The position numbers and the translations under genes were made by a program. DNA of 64,000 nt from the NCBI RefSeq assembly GCF_030272615.1, contig NC_081408.1, forward strand, positions 769,316,336 to 769,380,335, given 5' to 3'. This document shows, piece after piece, positions 10,247-21,500 of this stretch. The notes beneath the pieces were generated by a model. It saw only the letters and a list, made by a program, of their open reading frames with translations. It made no database searches and was not told the DNA's origin. Within the stretch, counting starts at the first letter, position 1. Each line of letters starts with the position of its first letter. The stretch is from Cryptomeria japonica (lineage: Eukaryota > Streptophyta > Pinopsida > Cupressales > Cupressaceae).

Positions 10247-11904
10247 CTAAGACATATAATACTATGTAAAGATTCATTCAAAGGAGTAAATTGTCCTTCT
10301 CTTTTAAAGAATTTAGAAATAGGAGGCACACATGTTGTAGCATTCACATTGTTGTTGTTGATTGTAACATTGAACTTGATGAAGCTTTTTGTTGGTTTGA
10401 ACTTTGCAAGCAGTTGTTGAACACTCTCCCCCTTATCACTTAGATCCATAGGAGTAGATCACTCCATTTGATTCACAGCCAGTTGATAATTGTGGAGTGT
10501 TGCGCACAACTACGGAAAGGAAGTAAACTCAGACAAAAGAAGTTTTTCCCTAATTTATTTTTATAAATTAGAAATAAAATTTCTTTGAATATCATTATCA
10601 GGTACAGGAAAATAAATTTGAGCACACAAATGCTTATATCTACCAATGAAATTAGTCACTTTTTCTTTAACACCTTGTTTACAATGCATTAAATCAGTCA
10701 AAGTGAATTTAGGACCAATGTTGTATTGAAATTGTTGAATGAAAGCATTTGCTAATTGTTGAAAAGAAGTGATAGAATATGAAGGCAAAGAGAAATACCA
10801 TTGTAAAGCCTTATCTCTTAGTGTTCTTGTAAACAATTTTGCAAATAGTCTTTGATCATAAGCAAAATCAATATACAAGGTTTGAAATGTTTTGACATGC
10901 GTTAGAGGATCACCTTTTCCATTATAGAGTTCCAATTGAGGGACCTCAACATGCTTAGGTGGGACGAATTTAACAATATCAAGAGAAAGTGGGATCGCAA
11001 CATCAAATATGGGCACACTAAACTTGGATTGACTCATGGAAGAAATTTGTTGTTGTAAGGAAGACACAGTTTGAACAAGATTGTTAATGGTCTCTTCGGT
11101 AGAAGAATTGATGTTAGACATGGTTGATTGAGAAGGTGGTGTGATGTTATTGAAGGAAGGCATTGATTGAGAATAAGGTGGTGGGACATTATGAAAAGTA
11201 GGCATAGGTGATGATTGAGTAGGAAAAGGGACACTTAAAGGAGGAATAAAATTGTTGAATGAATTACCCCCTTGTGTCATATTGATTGGTTGAGGGATAA
11301 TAGGAATGCTTATTGAAGACATAGGTAAAGATGGAGGATTAAATGAAGAAGAGGGATTGCCCCTATTATTAATGGTTGTAGGAATGACATTTTGAGTTGA
11401 TGTAGCCATCATTTTTGATGTAAAAGTAGGAACACTAGTCATAGGAGTAGTCAAAGGAATAGAAGGATTGACTTGTGTTGAAGGTTGTGAATAACCTAGG
11501 GTTTCAGCACAACGCTTTATAGGCATGACATTACAATCAACAATATGAATAATGTCACACAATATATCAATTACATTCTTATCACTTTGAATCATGTGTT
11601 AAAGGCCTTCAATTAATGGAAGAGCTTCACTATTAGGGTATTCTTGGGACATCCATTGTTGAAAGTTATCAAATTTGGAAAGTTGATCTATGTAAACTCT
11701 ATTCAAAACTTCTTCTCCATCATGGGATTCATCAATTGGATAGATAGGGACATGAGTGAGATGGGAAGAATTAGCATTATCCTCATTAAAGAAGTTACCC
11801 AAATTAGCCTCCATCTCCTTGGTAATTAAACCTTGGGAAACCTTAATTCTAATGCTTCGTCTAATGGGGATAGTATAGGTAGGACTAATGGTAGTAAAAC
11901 TCAT
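10204..11904 (-). pseudogene. nested element Gag
   Basis: One minus-strand frame spans this interval, with point stops at 11,599 (TAA), 10,561 (TAA), two codons later, about 10,510 (TAG) and about 10,460 (TGA). Most fit Gln codons turned into stops. The retrotransposon Gag core lies around 10,960-10,600: LYNGKGDPLTHVKTF, DKALQWYFSLP, FQQLANAFIQQF and LMHCKQGVKEKVTNFI, the usual helical capsid signature. The N-terminal half is rich in Ser, Pro, Asn and Gln. Gag forms the particle in which reverse transcription occurs. The first segment (11,904-11,599) starts with MSFTTISPTY and has an acidic middle. Inactive as it stands. Confidence 0.85.
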
Positions 11905-13064
11905 GCACTAGAGGGAAAATTTGAATTTTGAATTTTGAATTTAGATTGTAGGAACAAAGTTTCCAAAATTGAATAATGCAAAATTTAAGAAATTAATGAT
12001 TAAACAATTTGAACTTTGCTGAAAGGAGAAAATGACGCAATTTCCAAAAGTAATTTTATGATGAGTGAGAGAAAATTGGAATTTTAAAACTAGGGCCAAG
12101 GGGATACCACTCAATCTTAAAATTGACAAAATCAGAATTTTTAAAATCAAGGCAAATTATAATTAACCACTTAATTTTAAAAAAATTCTTGAAATTTGAA
12201 ATGTTGAATTTTGAAGGTATTTTTGATTTTAGAGGGATAAAAAATTTGACAAAATCAGCCAATCTTTTGAATTTAAGATATTAAATACTGTCATAACAGT
12301 CTCCTGAAATTTCAAGAAAAAAGTTGGGGACCGCGTTGAAAGTGCACACGGTCCGACCAACTTTATTTGAAATTTTCGGGGATGAAAGTTATGATGATTT
12401 GAAAGATAACCCCAAAAAATTGCTGGATTTTATGATCTCTGGTTAGGGGAAATTAAGGTTTGAATGTGAAAATAGGATCCTATTAGGGTTTTGAGAAAAA
12501 AGAGGGATTGAATTGCAAATTTGGAAAAAGGTCAAACCCAATGGATAGGGACACCTTGAAATTGATTGAAATTTGCACAAAATCCAATTAAATTTGAAAT
12601 TTGCACAAAATCTAATTAAATTTGAAATTTAGGGTTTTAGGACCTAACCACTTAATTTTTGAAAGTTTGAATTTTGACGAAGGAGGGAAATTGAAAATTT
12701 GAATTTTAGGAAAGAGGATAATTCTGAAAATAGTCACAAATCTGAAAATTTAATGAAAATTCAATTTTTGCACAAGTTCAAGATGATTTTTGAAAATTAG
12801 GGTTTTGACAATTAACCTCTTAATTTTGTGAATTTGATTTGCAAATTGAACAAGACAATGAAGAAATTGAAATTGACAAATTATGCAATTTTCAAATCCA
12901 AGATAGTATCAAGCAATTTTTACAAAGCACAAGTTCAAATTTAATTTTAAAAACTAGGGTTCTAAATGAATTAACCACTAAGTTTGCAAAAAAATTAAAC
13001 TTGTAAATGAAAAATATGAAATAATTTTCAAAATAAAGCATGCAAGATGTTGGGTTCACCAAAA
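11905..13064 (-). other. nested element leader, AT-rich
   Basis: About 1.16 kb lies between the primer site and Gag, with no coding signal. It is built of repeated words such as GAATTTGAAATTT and AGGGTTTTAG and is strongly AT-rich. Next to the LTR the minus strand reads TTTTGGTGAACCCAAC, where a tRNA primer site (beginning TGG) should be. I could not name the tRNA. Confidence 0.6.
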
Positions 13065-14281
13065 TGTGGTATGGGGAAAAGTGAATGATGGGGAGATCAA
13101 GAGAAAAGCTTTTCTTCCCTCCAAAGAGAGACAAAAGTTTCACTACGGATTTCCCTTCAATCACCTTATCTACATCACATTTAAAAGGGGGGGAAATTCA
13201 CAAGATCCAATCTCAGAGGAAAGAGATTGAATACTAAATGAATTGATAATGAAATGGAAGTGACAAGCTAACCCTCTTTTAGAATGGAAAATGATTGAAT
13301 TATATGTATTGAGACCAAGTGTAAAAGTAGCAAAGACCTTATTATAACTCGAGATAGAAGCGCGAGATGAAGTTGTGCACCTAGATCTGGTTATAATATA
13401 TCGAGATGAAGCTGCCTTGCGAATTTGAGGAAAAGTTGTTGGGATCGTGTTGAAAGTGCACACGGTACTCTAAAAAATCCGCGAAATGAAAAGGGTTTTT
13501 CCGCCTTTATAAATGGAGTCCAAATCTGCAAGAACAGTTGCACACTTGCAACCTACACATAGAAAAGAGAGGAAAAGGGGTTGCGATTGGGGGTTTGCCT
13601 TCAGGTCAAACCCCAGTTTTGGAATTAACCAAATGATGAAAGAAAGTACTTGCAAGTAAATGTAAATGAAAGACTGGAATGTAATTCACCTCAAGGGAGG
13701 TTGTAATAGAAATGTACGTAGAATTTCTTGTATGGAATTGAATTTTGAAAAGGATCTCCTCTTCAATGGTTGAATCCTTGACTTGAATGCAACACCTAGC
13801 CTTGAAGGGAGACTTGAGATGTTGAATTCTTGAAAGGGATGCTTGAATGCTTGAACGCTTGAATGCTTGGATTCTCGATCAATTGAATTCTCACTTACTT
13901 ATACAAATGGGAGGGCAAATGCGACTTATATATTCGTCGATTAAGGTTAATAGACTGATTTTTCATCATAGGCCGATATAGGGGACGTTTTCTCGCTTTA
14001 ATTGCAAAGTTCAATGCATTATTTGAATGAAGGGACCTCAAAATAGGGCAAGGATAGGGGTGCCACACCCCTGTGCTAGGGGGGATAGGGGCGCCACACC
14101 CTTGTCCTACCCTTAACTCAGAACATGAAGCAAGTTCAGGCAATGCAAAGGGCAAAAAAGGTGCAGTTTTTCAAGTATGAGCAAGTCTCAGGTTTCCGAT
14201 TAGGCTTGAGGATTCGATTCACCAATGTGAAGATCCTAATGTGGTCAAAAATTGCAAAGGTCACAATTTTATGACACTACA
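13065..14281 (-). repeat. nested element 5' LTR
   Basis: A 1,217-bp partner of 6548-7729. It begins TGTGGTATGG and ends ACACTACA. Compared with its partner it carries a short GAATGCTTGAAnGCTT expansion near 13,845-13,875 and an extra GCCACACCC-containing unit near 14,060-14,100, which explain the greater length. Confidence 0.92.
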
Positions 14282-14286
14282 CCTTG

Positions 14287-14845
14287 GCTACAAGTCTATC
14301 CTTATATTTATCTATACTACCATCTTCTTTATACTTAGTTTTAAAAATCCATTTTCAACCAATTGCTTTCTTACCAGGTGGTAGATCAACAAGCTCCCAA
14401 GTGTTTTTTTTCATCAAATATTGATACTCTGCATCCATAGCCTTTTTCCAAGGCTTTGACTCTAGTGCTTCATGAACATTAGATGGATCAAAATTTTCAA
14501 CAATTGTAGTCATTAGAGCTATGTTTTCTTCATTGCGAGCCATGTTGCGAGTCCTTGGACCTGAAGTGGAAGTGTCTGGAACTCCATCCATCTTTGCATC
14601 TTGAATGGTACTAGTATATCATTTCGGTAATGGTTTGGTGACATTGGTGGGTGTTGATCGAGTATCAACATTCTCATCATTTTTACCATCCATGTTGAAT
14701 ATAGGAGCACCATCTGAAGTAGGTGATGATTTGGAAGGAGAACTTGACTCACTCTTCTCATAAAAAAATACATCCCTAATAATGTATATTTTCTTTGTGT
14801 CAAGATTCGTAAGGTGATATGCCTTAGATTCACTACTATAACCAA
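14287..14845 (-). pseudogene. copia-1 integrase tail and RT N-terminus
   Basis: On the minus strand this starts with the integrase C-terminal region (MKCILLGYSSESKAYHL), passes a Ser-rich linker, and reaches the start of copia RT: WKKAMDAEYQYLMKKNTW, VDLPPGKKAIG, a stop at about 14,355, KWIFKTKY, then KYKDRLVAK at the insertion boundary. The next residues, GYAQK, lie at 6541 beyond the nested element. The linker also shows overlapping frames, which suggests a small shift near 14,590-14,620. Clearly Ty1/copia; not functional. Confidence 0.9.
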
Positions 14846-16060
14846 GAAGAATACATTTCATGGATTTTTCATCAAGCTTCTTTCTTTTCTATTTTGGAAT
14901 GTGCATATAGGCAGTACATCCAAACACACGAATATGTGAGATAGAAGGCTTTACCCCTATCCATGCTTCTTCTGAAGTGATGCCATCAAGGGCTTTGGTT
15001 GGTGCATGATTTAAAAGATAAACTGTGAACAAATTCAACCCAATATGCATGCTCTAGCAAAGAATCTTTCAACGTGTTGCAGACCATCTCCATGATGATC
15101 CCATTTCTCCGTTCTACAACACCATTTCATTAAGGTGTGTTTGCTGCAGTCAATTGACGTTGGATGCCATTTTCCTTCAGATACATGGAGAATTTTGTGT
15201 TGGAGTACTCCCCACCTCAATCTAAGTGAAGGGCATGAACACATTGATTCGCATCTTTCTCCACCACAATGTGAAATTCTTTGAAATAGGAAAGAGCTTC
15301 ATCTTTATGCTTCAAGCGATAGACCCACATTTTCCTTGTATGATCATCAACAAAAAGCTAAAAGTACCTTTATCCATTACTACTAGGCGGCATGGGTCCA
15401 CACAGATCGGTATGCACCAGCTGCAAAGGTCGGCTTGCTCGATGCTCACTGGGATAGAAGGGTGCTCTATCTTGTTTTCTAGCAATACAGTTAGAACAAA
15501 CAACACTCAACTTCTCAAGTGAAGGAAGCCCTTTGACCATGTTATTCTTACAAAGTTGAAGCAAGTGACTAGTGCTCAAGTGATTGAATCTATGATGCCA
15601 AAGCATGGAAAGTTCACTGTCCTTAGTCACTAAGGCTTGTTTATTAGCAATTTTATCAAGCCTAAACATTCTACCAACCTCAGTAGCACTAGAAATAATC
15701 TTTTCATTCTTAGACTTATCTTTTATAAGACAAACTTTTTTATCCTTAGTTGAATCAAATTCAATCCTAAGGTTATGATCAAGAAATTGATTAATAGAAA
15801 GAAGATTTTTGGTAAGTCTTGGCACTATAGAACATTAGTAATCCTATAGTGATGTATGCCAAACTGTACAGAGATGTCATTGATACCTTAGATGTCATGG
15901 ACAGTATCATCTCTAAGAGTGATTGTACATGATGAGGTTTCAATGTGAGAAACCATTTCTTCTGTCCTTTCATGTGCTTTGTAGCACTTGAGTCCACATA
16001 CCCGATAGAGGGAATGTGAACCATCTTCCGAAGTGTGGGTAGATAGCACATATCCCTCAT
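14846..16060 (-). pseudogene. copia-1 protease and integrase
   Basis: The protease comes first: VDSSATKHMKG near 15,990 corresponds to the usual DSGA catalytic motif, with Gly changed to Ser. The GAG-pre-integrase zinc region follows (LWHHRFNHLS, then CSNCIARKQ near 15,480), and then HTDLCGPM with the first integrase Asp. The integrase core continues to about 15,000 with recognisable VEKDA, GGEYSN and NGVVERRN (third catalytic Glu), but has stops at the usual QQNG site and elsewhere. Integrase would insert the cDNA into the genome. Several stops and at least one frameshift make this inactive. Confidence 0.88.
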
Positions 16061-16880
16061 CTAGAGAATCATCTACTTCAACAACGTTGCTTTATTTCTT
16101 TTGTTTGTTCTTTTGCTCCCATTGTGGTTTTCCTCTTTGAAAGGGATTCTTTGGATGTGATTTGTTGGAAGATCCTTTGTTGAAGAACTTATACCAGCAA
16201 TTCTTCACATCATGTCCAACTCTGTCACATATTGGACAGTTCTTCTATGATCTGGATGAATTATCAGATTTGGGTGGTCCACCAGATTGCTTCATAAGCT
16301 TCTTGCATTTATGACGTGTAGTCATGGCATGATCATCCTGATCAAGTTCCTCACTGATAGATTCTTATTTTTGGAGAAGATTTACTAGCTTCTTGAATGT
16401 GGGGGTCATCTCAATGACATTCAAAGTTGTCACAAAGACCTTGTATCTAGACGGTAGTGTTGGTAGAACAATAGGCACCAAAACTACATCCTCAATATTT
16501 TCACCCAATGCTTATAGAGAGGCTCTCAACTTTGCAATCCTTTTGAGAAAGGATTCTAATTGTTCTCCATTCTTCATCTTTAGGTTGTGTAGTTGACTCT
16601 GCAAATTTAGGATATGATTCAGATTCTTCACCTCATACATCATCTTGAGCTTGTCCCATACATCTTTTTCTGTGGACGAATCATGGATAAAAGGTTGAAC
16701 ATGATCAGACACGTTGAACAAAACGATCAATTTTGCCTTTTTATCGACTTGATCAAATTTCTTTTGTTCAACAATATCTATCTTGTGTTGTGTTATGGTA
16801 CCGCTCACCATATCCCAAACTTCTTCAAACTCAAATTGAGTTTTGAGTTTGGTCTTCCATGCTGAATTATTATTCCCACA
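16061..16880 (-). pseudogene. copia-1 gag
   Basis: The minus-strand frame from about 16,880 reads SAWKTKL, VWDMVSGTI, STEKDVWDKLKMMYE, LQSQLHNLKMKNGE and FLKRIAKLRASL. These are the landmarks of the copia Gag family. A CX2CX4HX4C zinc knuckle (CPICDRVGHDVKNC) follows near 16,195-16,240. Stops interrupt the frame at 16,512, about 16,365, 16,245 and 16,095. The start codon is not certain. Gag packages the element RNA. Confidence 0.85.
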
Positions 16881-17825
16881 CAGCAGCTGAGAATCTGGAA
16901 GAAATTTTGGAGAACTTTGGGAAAAAATAACCCCCCTTGAAGAGTTGAGAAATACACAATTTTGGTTAAAACAGTATTTCCATGTCGACTTCTCTAATTC
17001 TTACATTTTAACCTACACGACAAAGAATGTGGTGCTTTCACGCTACTTTTAAGCATCAATACTAGAAAAACTACAGATGAAAAGAACTCACAACTCGAGT
17101 TCTAGAAATTTTGTTAAACTGAATTTGCATATGAAGATTAAAATAACAAAGATGACACAAAAAAAACCCACATACCAAACACCAGAGATGATTATCTATT
17201 TTTGCATGATGTTATATTGAAGGAACAAATCATCTAGTTTCTTCCAGATCTGTGCGCACTGTAGCCTAGTTCATTTCTGGTAAGGACACCAGATTGTGGC
17301 AAAAGATTTTCACACATGTTCGATGACTTATAACTCCACCTTGTATCTGCAAATACAATCAACATAGCCTACCACTGATGTACAGGAGCTTTGAATGCCT
17401 CGAGGTGTCTTAATATCTTTCATAAGAGGGATACTCCAAATGCCAAAATGAACCAACAACCAGAGATGGGCTTGTTAACAATGAGAAACCGACGTAATTT
17501 CCAGTTCACACCAAATCCAAAAGCACCACAAGCCAAATCTATATAAACAGATCAAACTTTAACCCTTCACAGCCACAGCCGCAAGCATCTTTGATCAATG
17601 CACAAAGGAATCTCACTACTTTGGGGTTTTATGTGAATGTCATTGATTCCAAGAAAGCCAATACGAGGTTGACTATATTAGACACAACAACATTAATTCT
17701 GATAACCACAAACTTCTTTCCTTGCGATCTCCAATACAAAAGGAAAAAACTATCTCACGATCAAAGAGTCTTATCGGCTACTAGTATGTATACAACAGAA
17801 CCAATAGCCATGTCAACCTCCCTCT
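16881..17825 (-). other. copia-1 leader, non-coding
   Basis: About 0.95 kb lies between gag and the primer binding site. The open frame at 17,591-17,827 on the plus strand is antisense and has no domain. It appears to be the untranslated leader of the copia RNA. Confidence 0.6.
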
Positions 17826-17838
17826 AGCTTTGATACTA
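17826..17838 (-). promoter_or_regulatory. copia-1 primer binding site (initiator-Met tRNA)
   Basis: The minus strand reads TAGTATCAAAGCT directly after the 5' LTR. This matches the plant copia primer site TGGTATCAGAGC with G-to-A changes, so initiator methionine tRNA is the likely primer. Confidence 0.85.
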
Positions 17839-18045
17839 TATAAGATTATGTGGAGCAATCCTATACAATACCTTGTTTTATGAGAATTATTTTTACATGT
17901 AGAAGATGAGTAATCGTGTATTCATGGGTTCAACAATATAGCTTAAATAAGCTAACAAATAATAATAAAACAAAACCAAACATAAACAAATCAACAAACA
18001 TCACAAACAACCTATCTACATGGATAAATGATGGAATATCCAACA
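17839..18045 (-). repeat. copia-1 5' LTR
   Basis: A 207-bp partner of 5012-5215, with about 16 substitutions and 2 small gaps. It ends on the plus strand in ...ATATCCAACA at 18,045 and is followed by the duplication CAAGG (18,046-18,050). Confidence 0.92.
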
Positions 18046-18444
18046 CAAGGCATTAAGACAACAATGTTTTTATTCATTATTGCACCTCCTAGGTTGGGAT
18101 TTTGGTGTGAAGTGGAAGTTTTGCTAGGATGGTTGGGCTTTTAAGCATGAAGTGGAAGGATGACCTCATTTTTCCAAGTCATTATTTGCCTTGATCTTTC
18201 TTCAAAATTACCTTGCTAGCTTCAGTTTACTTCAAATCATCTTCATCTTTTTTTACCAAGGCATTTTGTCATTCCTTAACAAGGAATTAAGATAGAGTCA
18301 TCAATTTCAAGTTCTTCAAACATTCAACTTTAACAAGGCCATCTTAGCAAGTGAGGGAGTAATGCATCCTAGGTCAGGGTTTTTAGAGGTAAATGGAAGT
18401 GCTTGAGGATGGCCATGGATTTGAGGGTGAAGCAGAACTTCTTC

Positions 18445-18552
18445 CTTAGTAGAATTTTTCCAACTCTAAGTTGTTTGATTACATCAACCACCTTCATTCT
18501 TAGTAGATTTTTTCCAACTCTAAGTTTTTTTAGTACATCAACCACCTTCACT
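18445..18552. repeat. 54-bp direct repeat, two copies
   Basis: CTTAGTAGA-TTTTTCCAACTCTAAG begins at 18,445 and 18,499. Each unit ends ACATCAACCACCTTCA. The open frame on the minus strand at 18,369-18,551 simply reads through it. Confidence 0.8.
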
Positions 18553-21500
18553 CCTCACTACTTAGCCACCTGATCAAGCACTTCATCTTATTCATTTGAT
18601 TTCTCATCATACTTGAGAGTCATACCCTAGCTCGACCTAAATGTGCATTATGAAGCATCACCCAAGGACTACCTTGATTCTCACCTATCACTTAAGTACT
18701 TAGAGTTGAGAAGACCTCAAACTAGTCTAGAGGAAGACTTGACTACTATTAGGTTTCCTGACTTGATCACTTCTTAACAATAAAAGGCACTACATCTCTC
18801 ACAAGGAATAGGTTAATAACTAAATAAACTACTACCAAGATAGATGACTTGCTAAGACAACTACGCTAGAAAGCAAAAAGTGGCGATCCCCGTTTGCAAT
18901 GGGGTGATGTGTGAAAATGTCACAAGTAGCTCAAGGAAAAGTCAATGATCCAATGGAGAACAATCATCACTAGAAAAATAGTACTCATGAACAAATGGTA
19001 TGATTTGAAAGAGATTAACAGAACAAAGGACAATTCAAAATATAGACATTGTTGACAAAAGAAGCTCCAAAATAAGATGTTGCAATCTGAAGCCATGGAA
19101 GAGTTTCAAAGCCTTAAACAAACAATGGTGAAAAGGGCAATCTATTATCTTGTAAAAGTGATAGCCTTTGATTAGCATGAAAAGTGTAGAGATCATCAAC
19201 TTCATGAGTAAAATGAGAACAATCCAGTCAAGATGGAAATAACAAAGGGCATACAACACAGTGTATCATACATGAGAACAAGAAATTCTACCATAGATGG
19301 CACTCCATGATCAATAGGAGTCCTTTTGAATCACATATCTCTTATAAATCAAAATATATGATGGTCAAACCTTTATCAAATAGCTCATGAATGACAAAAT
19401 GATTGCAGTCATAACAGTGGTAAGACATTTGAATGGTTGATGAGCAATCTCTCCTTTGGGAGGTTTATTTGATACTCTTAAATGTGAATTGTTATCCAAG
19501 AGCATGAGGTCATGGAGAATGAAATCAAAATAACTAATCAAAAGTTAAGAAGGTGCAATGTAAAGTTAATTAGTGGTACTAGAAAGATAACAATTCACAT
19601 AAAATAATCACCACAATTTGTCAAGCTTAAGAAATAAGCACAAAACTGAGACAATCATATTAGTGAAAACTCAAGGTAAGAATAGAGGTGAAAGAAAGTT
19701 GTAGAAGAAGTTAAGAAAGAAGACCTCCTCAAAGTGGATTAAAGGTTCCTATGGCCAAAGTAGCTATTAGAGGGTTTCACAATGTCTGTGAAAGGGCAAA
19801 GTTTTTGCCATGCCAGATAAATGAAGAAAATGCAGTCATGAACTGTTAAGCATCATGGGGATATGATTTGAATAAGGTGATACTAATTAATAATGCAAAG
19901 ACAAAGTGAGCTGATGAGGTAGATAGTTGATATAAGGTAATCCTTGATAGTGAAAGGTAATACACTCCATATTTTACATTAGCAAGGAAGAGAAAATGAA
20001 AACAAAGTTAGGAAGATAAAAAAAAAAGGTCGTGGGGACATGTTAGAAAAGGAAAAGGGTCAAAATTTTGCAAAAGTAAAATGTAATGACAATCCAAGAT
20101 GACAGAGCAAGAAGACAATGATAGTAAAGAGAGAAAATGTTTGAGATCCAGGGTGTCAAGGTGTCAAGATAGTTGGAGTTTTGAAGACAAATGCCATAGA
20201 AGACCCACATATTCCTTGTAAAAGTTCATGACAGTCAAAGAGAAATCAATAGATGCAATCAAAGGATGAAAGGATCAATCTCAATCAAAGTTCTCAAATA
20301 ATCTAATAAAAAATGATAGAATTTCAATCATAGATCAACAATATTTCATTTGCTTGGGAAAGAACTTTCCAAGGGAAAAAAGAGCAATTTTTAGATATAA
20401 CAATGAAGAAGAGTGTTAGGTGAAAGCTTTCTTACCAAGCCAATTCAAAAGACTATCACAATGCATGTCAATGTTTACAAACAATAAAAGTAGTCTGAGG
20501 GCCCATAGTTTGCAAAGATGGATGATAGTGTTTTGAAGTGTAAGGAAGCATGTTGCAATGATATAGGACCTTTCAAGCAACTTAATGTAACAGATTTGAT
20601 TATCGAGTAATGAATCTAAAAGACAAAATTAAGAGACCTCATGCAGCTAAAGAGAAGAAGATCCTTATCATTCTTTTAAAAGGTTAACACATGAAGAAAC
20701 ATATCAAATATAATTCAACAGGTGAAAAGAAACACAAAACCAATGTTTTTGGGATAATAAGTTGACACAAATAATCTGAGGGTTTAAAGGTGTGAGCTCA
20801 AAGGACAATCCTATGAAGATCACAATATCATTGAAAATGCAGTAAAAGATACCAATGAATAGTACAAATAGTAAAGAACAGAAGATGCCATGAAATTAAG
20901 AGTTAGATAATCAAATGTAGACCCCTGGTAAAGGAATCATTCCATGAAGAGTGCATGAAAAAAACTAAAACAATAAAAATGCCTCTACACTCCTTGAGAA
21001 TTCCATGCCTAATGAAGGCTAAGTTGAGCTTCAAGTTCAAATAAACCCATTAAAATCATGCAATCACCTAAAAGAGTATGCAAATAGTTGACATACATCA
21101 TGCATCATTCAACAATAGTTTAGGGCTTGAAAAAAGGATTTTTGAGACATATGCAACAATTTTTACCTATTTGAAGACCCCACATGGATTTAGTATCACT
21201 TGAGGGGAGTTTTGGACCTACAAATAGTTAGTTTAGAGTAGTTTCAAGACCCTTTTTGAATGCTTTTCTCTTTTGCACGACCAAGGAAGAGGAGAAATCA
21301 AGAATAAAGACCATAACTTCAAACAGAGTTCCAGACCTTCATGCTTATCGAAGGTGGAGTTAAAGCTCAGTTCCATCTTTTAGTTAGAAAAAGGAGATTC
21401 TTTCTATAAAGAACTCATTGAATTCTCTTCTTTCTTAGTTCCTTCTTTATAGTTATTGCAATTAACAAAAGCATGATAGCATTGTAACTCAGGTTTCAAA

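Larger units (their letters stand above)
6548..14281 (-). mobile_element. Ty3-type Gag/protease-only element (TR-GAG-like)
   Basis: This 7,734-bp element sits inside the copia RT gene. It has LTRs at 6548-7729 and 13,065-14,281, both running from TGTGGT to CTACA, and a 5-bp duplication with one mismatch. Internally, on the minus strand, come a long leader (13,064-11,905), a Gag frame with zinc-knuckle motif, a retropepsin-like domain and a proline-rich tail. I find no reverse transcriptase, RNase H or integrase. This resembles the non-autonomous plant class called TR-GAG, which relies on enzymes from related elements; protease is present here too. LTRs differ at roughly one base in nine in the stretch I aligned. 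The Gag frame carries several stops and a frameshift. Confidence 0.88.
5012..18045 (-). mobile_element. Ty1/copia retrotransposon, split by nested insertion
   Basis: The element lies on the minus strand, so its 5' LTR is at the right. LTRs are 5012-5215 and 17,839-18,045, flanked by CAAGG. An initiator-Met type primer site lies just inside the right LTR and a polypurine tract (AATAAGGGGTGAG on the minus strand) just inside the left. Order on the minus strand is gag, protease, integrase, RT, RNase H, as in Ty1/copia. RT is interrupted by the Ty3-type element 6,548-14,281; without it the copia is about 5.3 kb, a normal length. LTRs differ by about 16 substitutions and 2 small gaps over 204 bp, so it is moderately old. 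Many stops and a damaged RT active site make it inactive. Confidence 0.95.

Noticed and set aside
10215-10250. Programmed frameshift between Gag and protease of the nested element
   Set aside because: The shift is at an A7 run within an already stop-ridden frame, so a simple indel is the better explanation.
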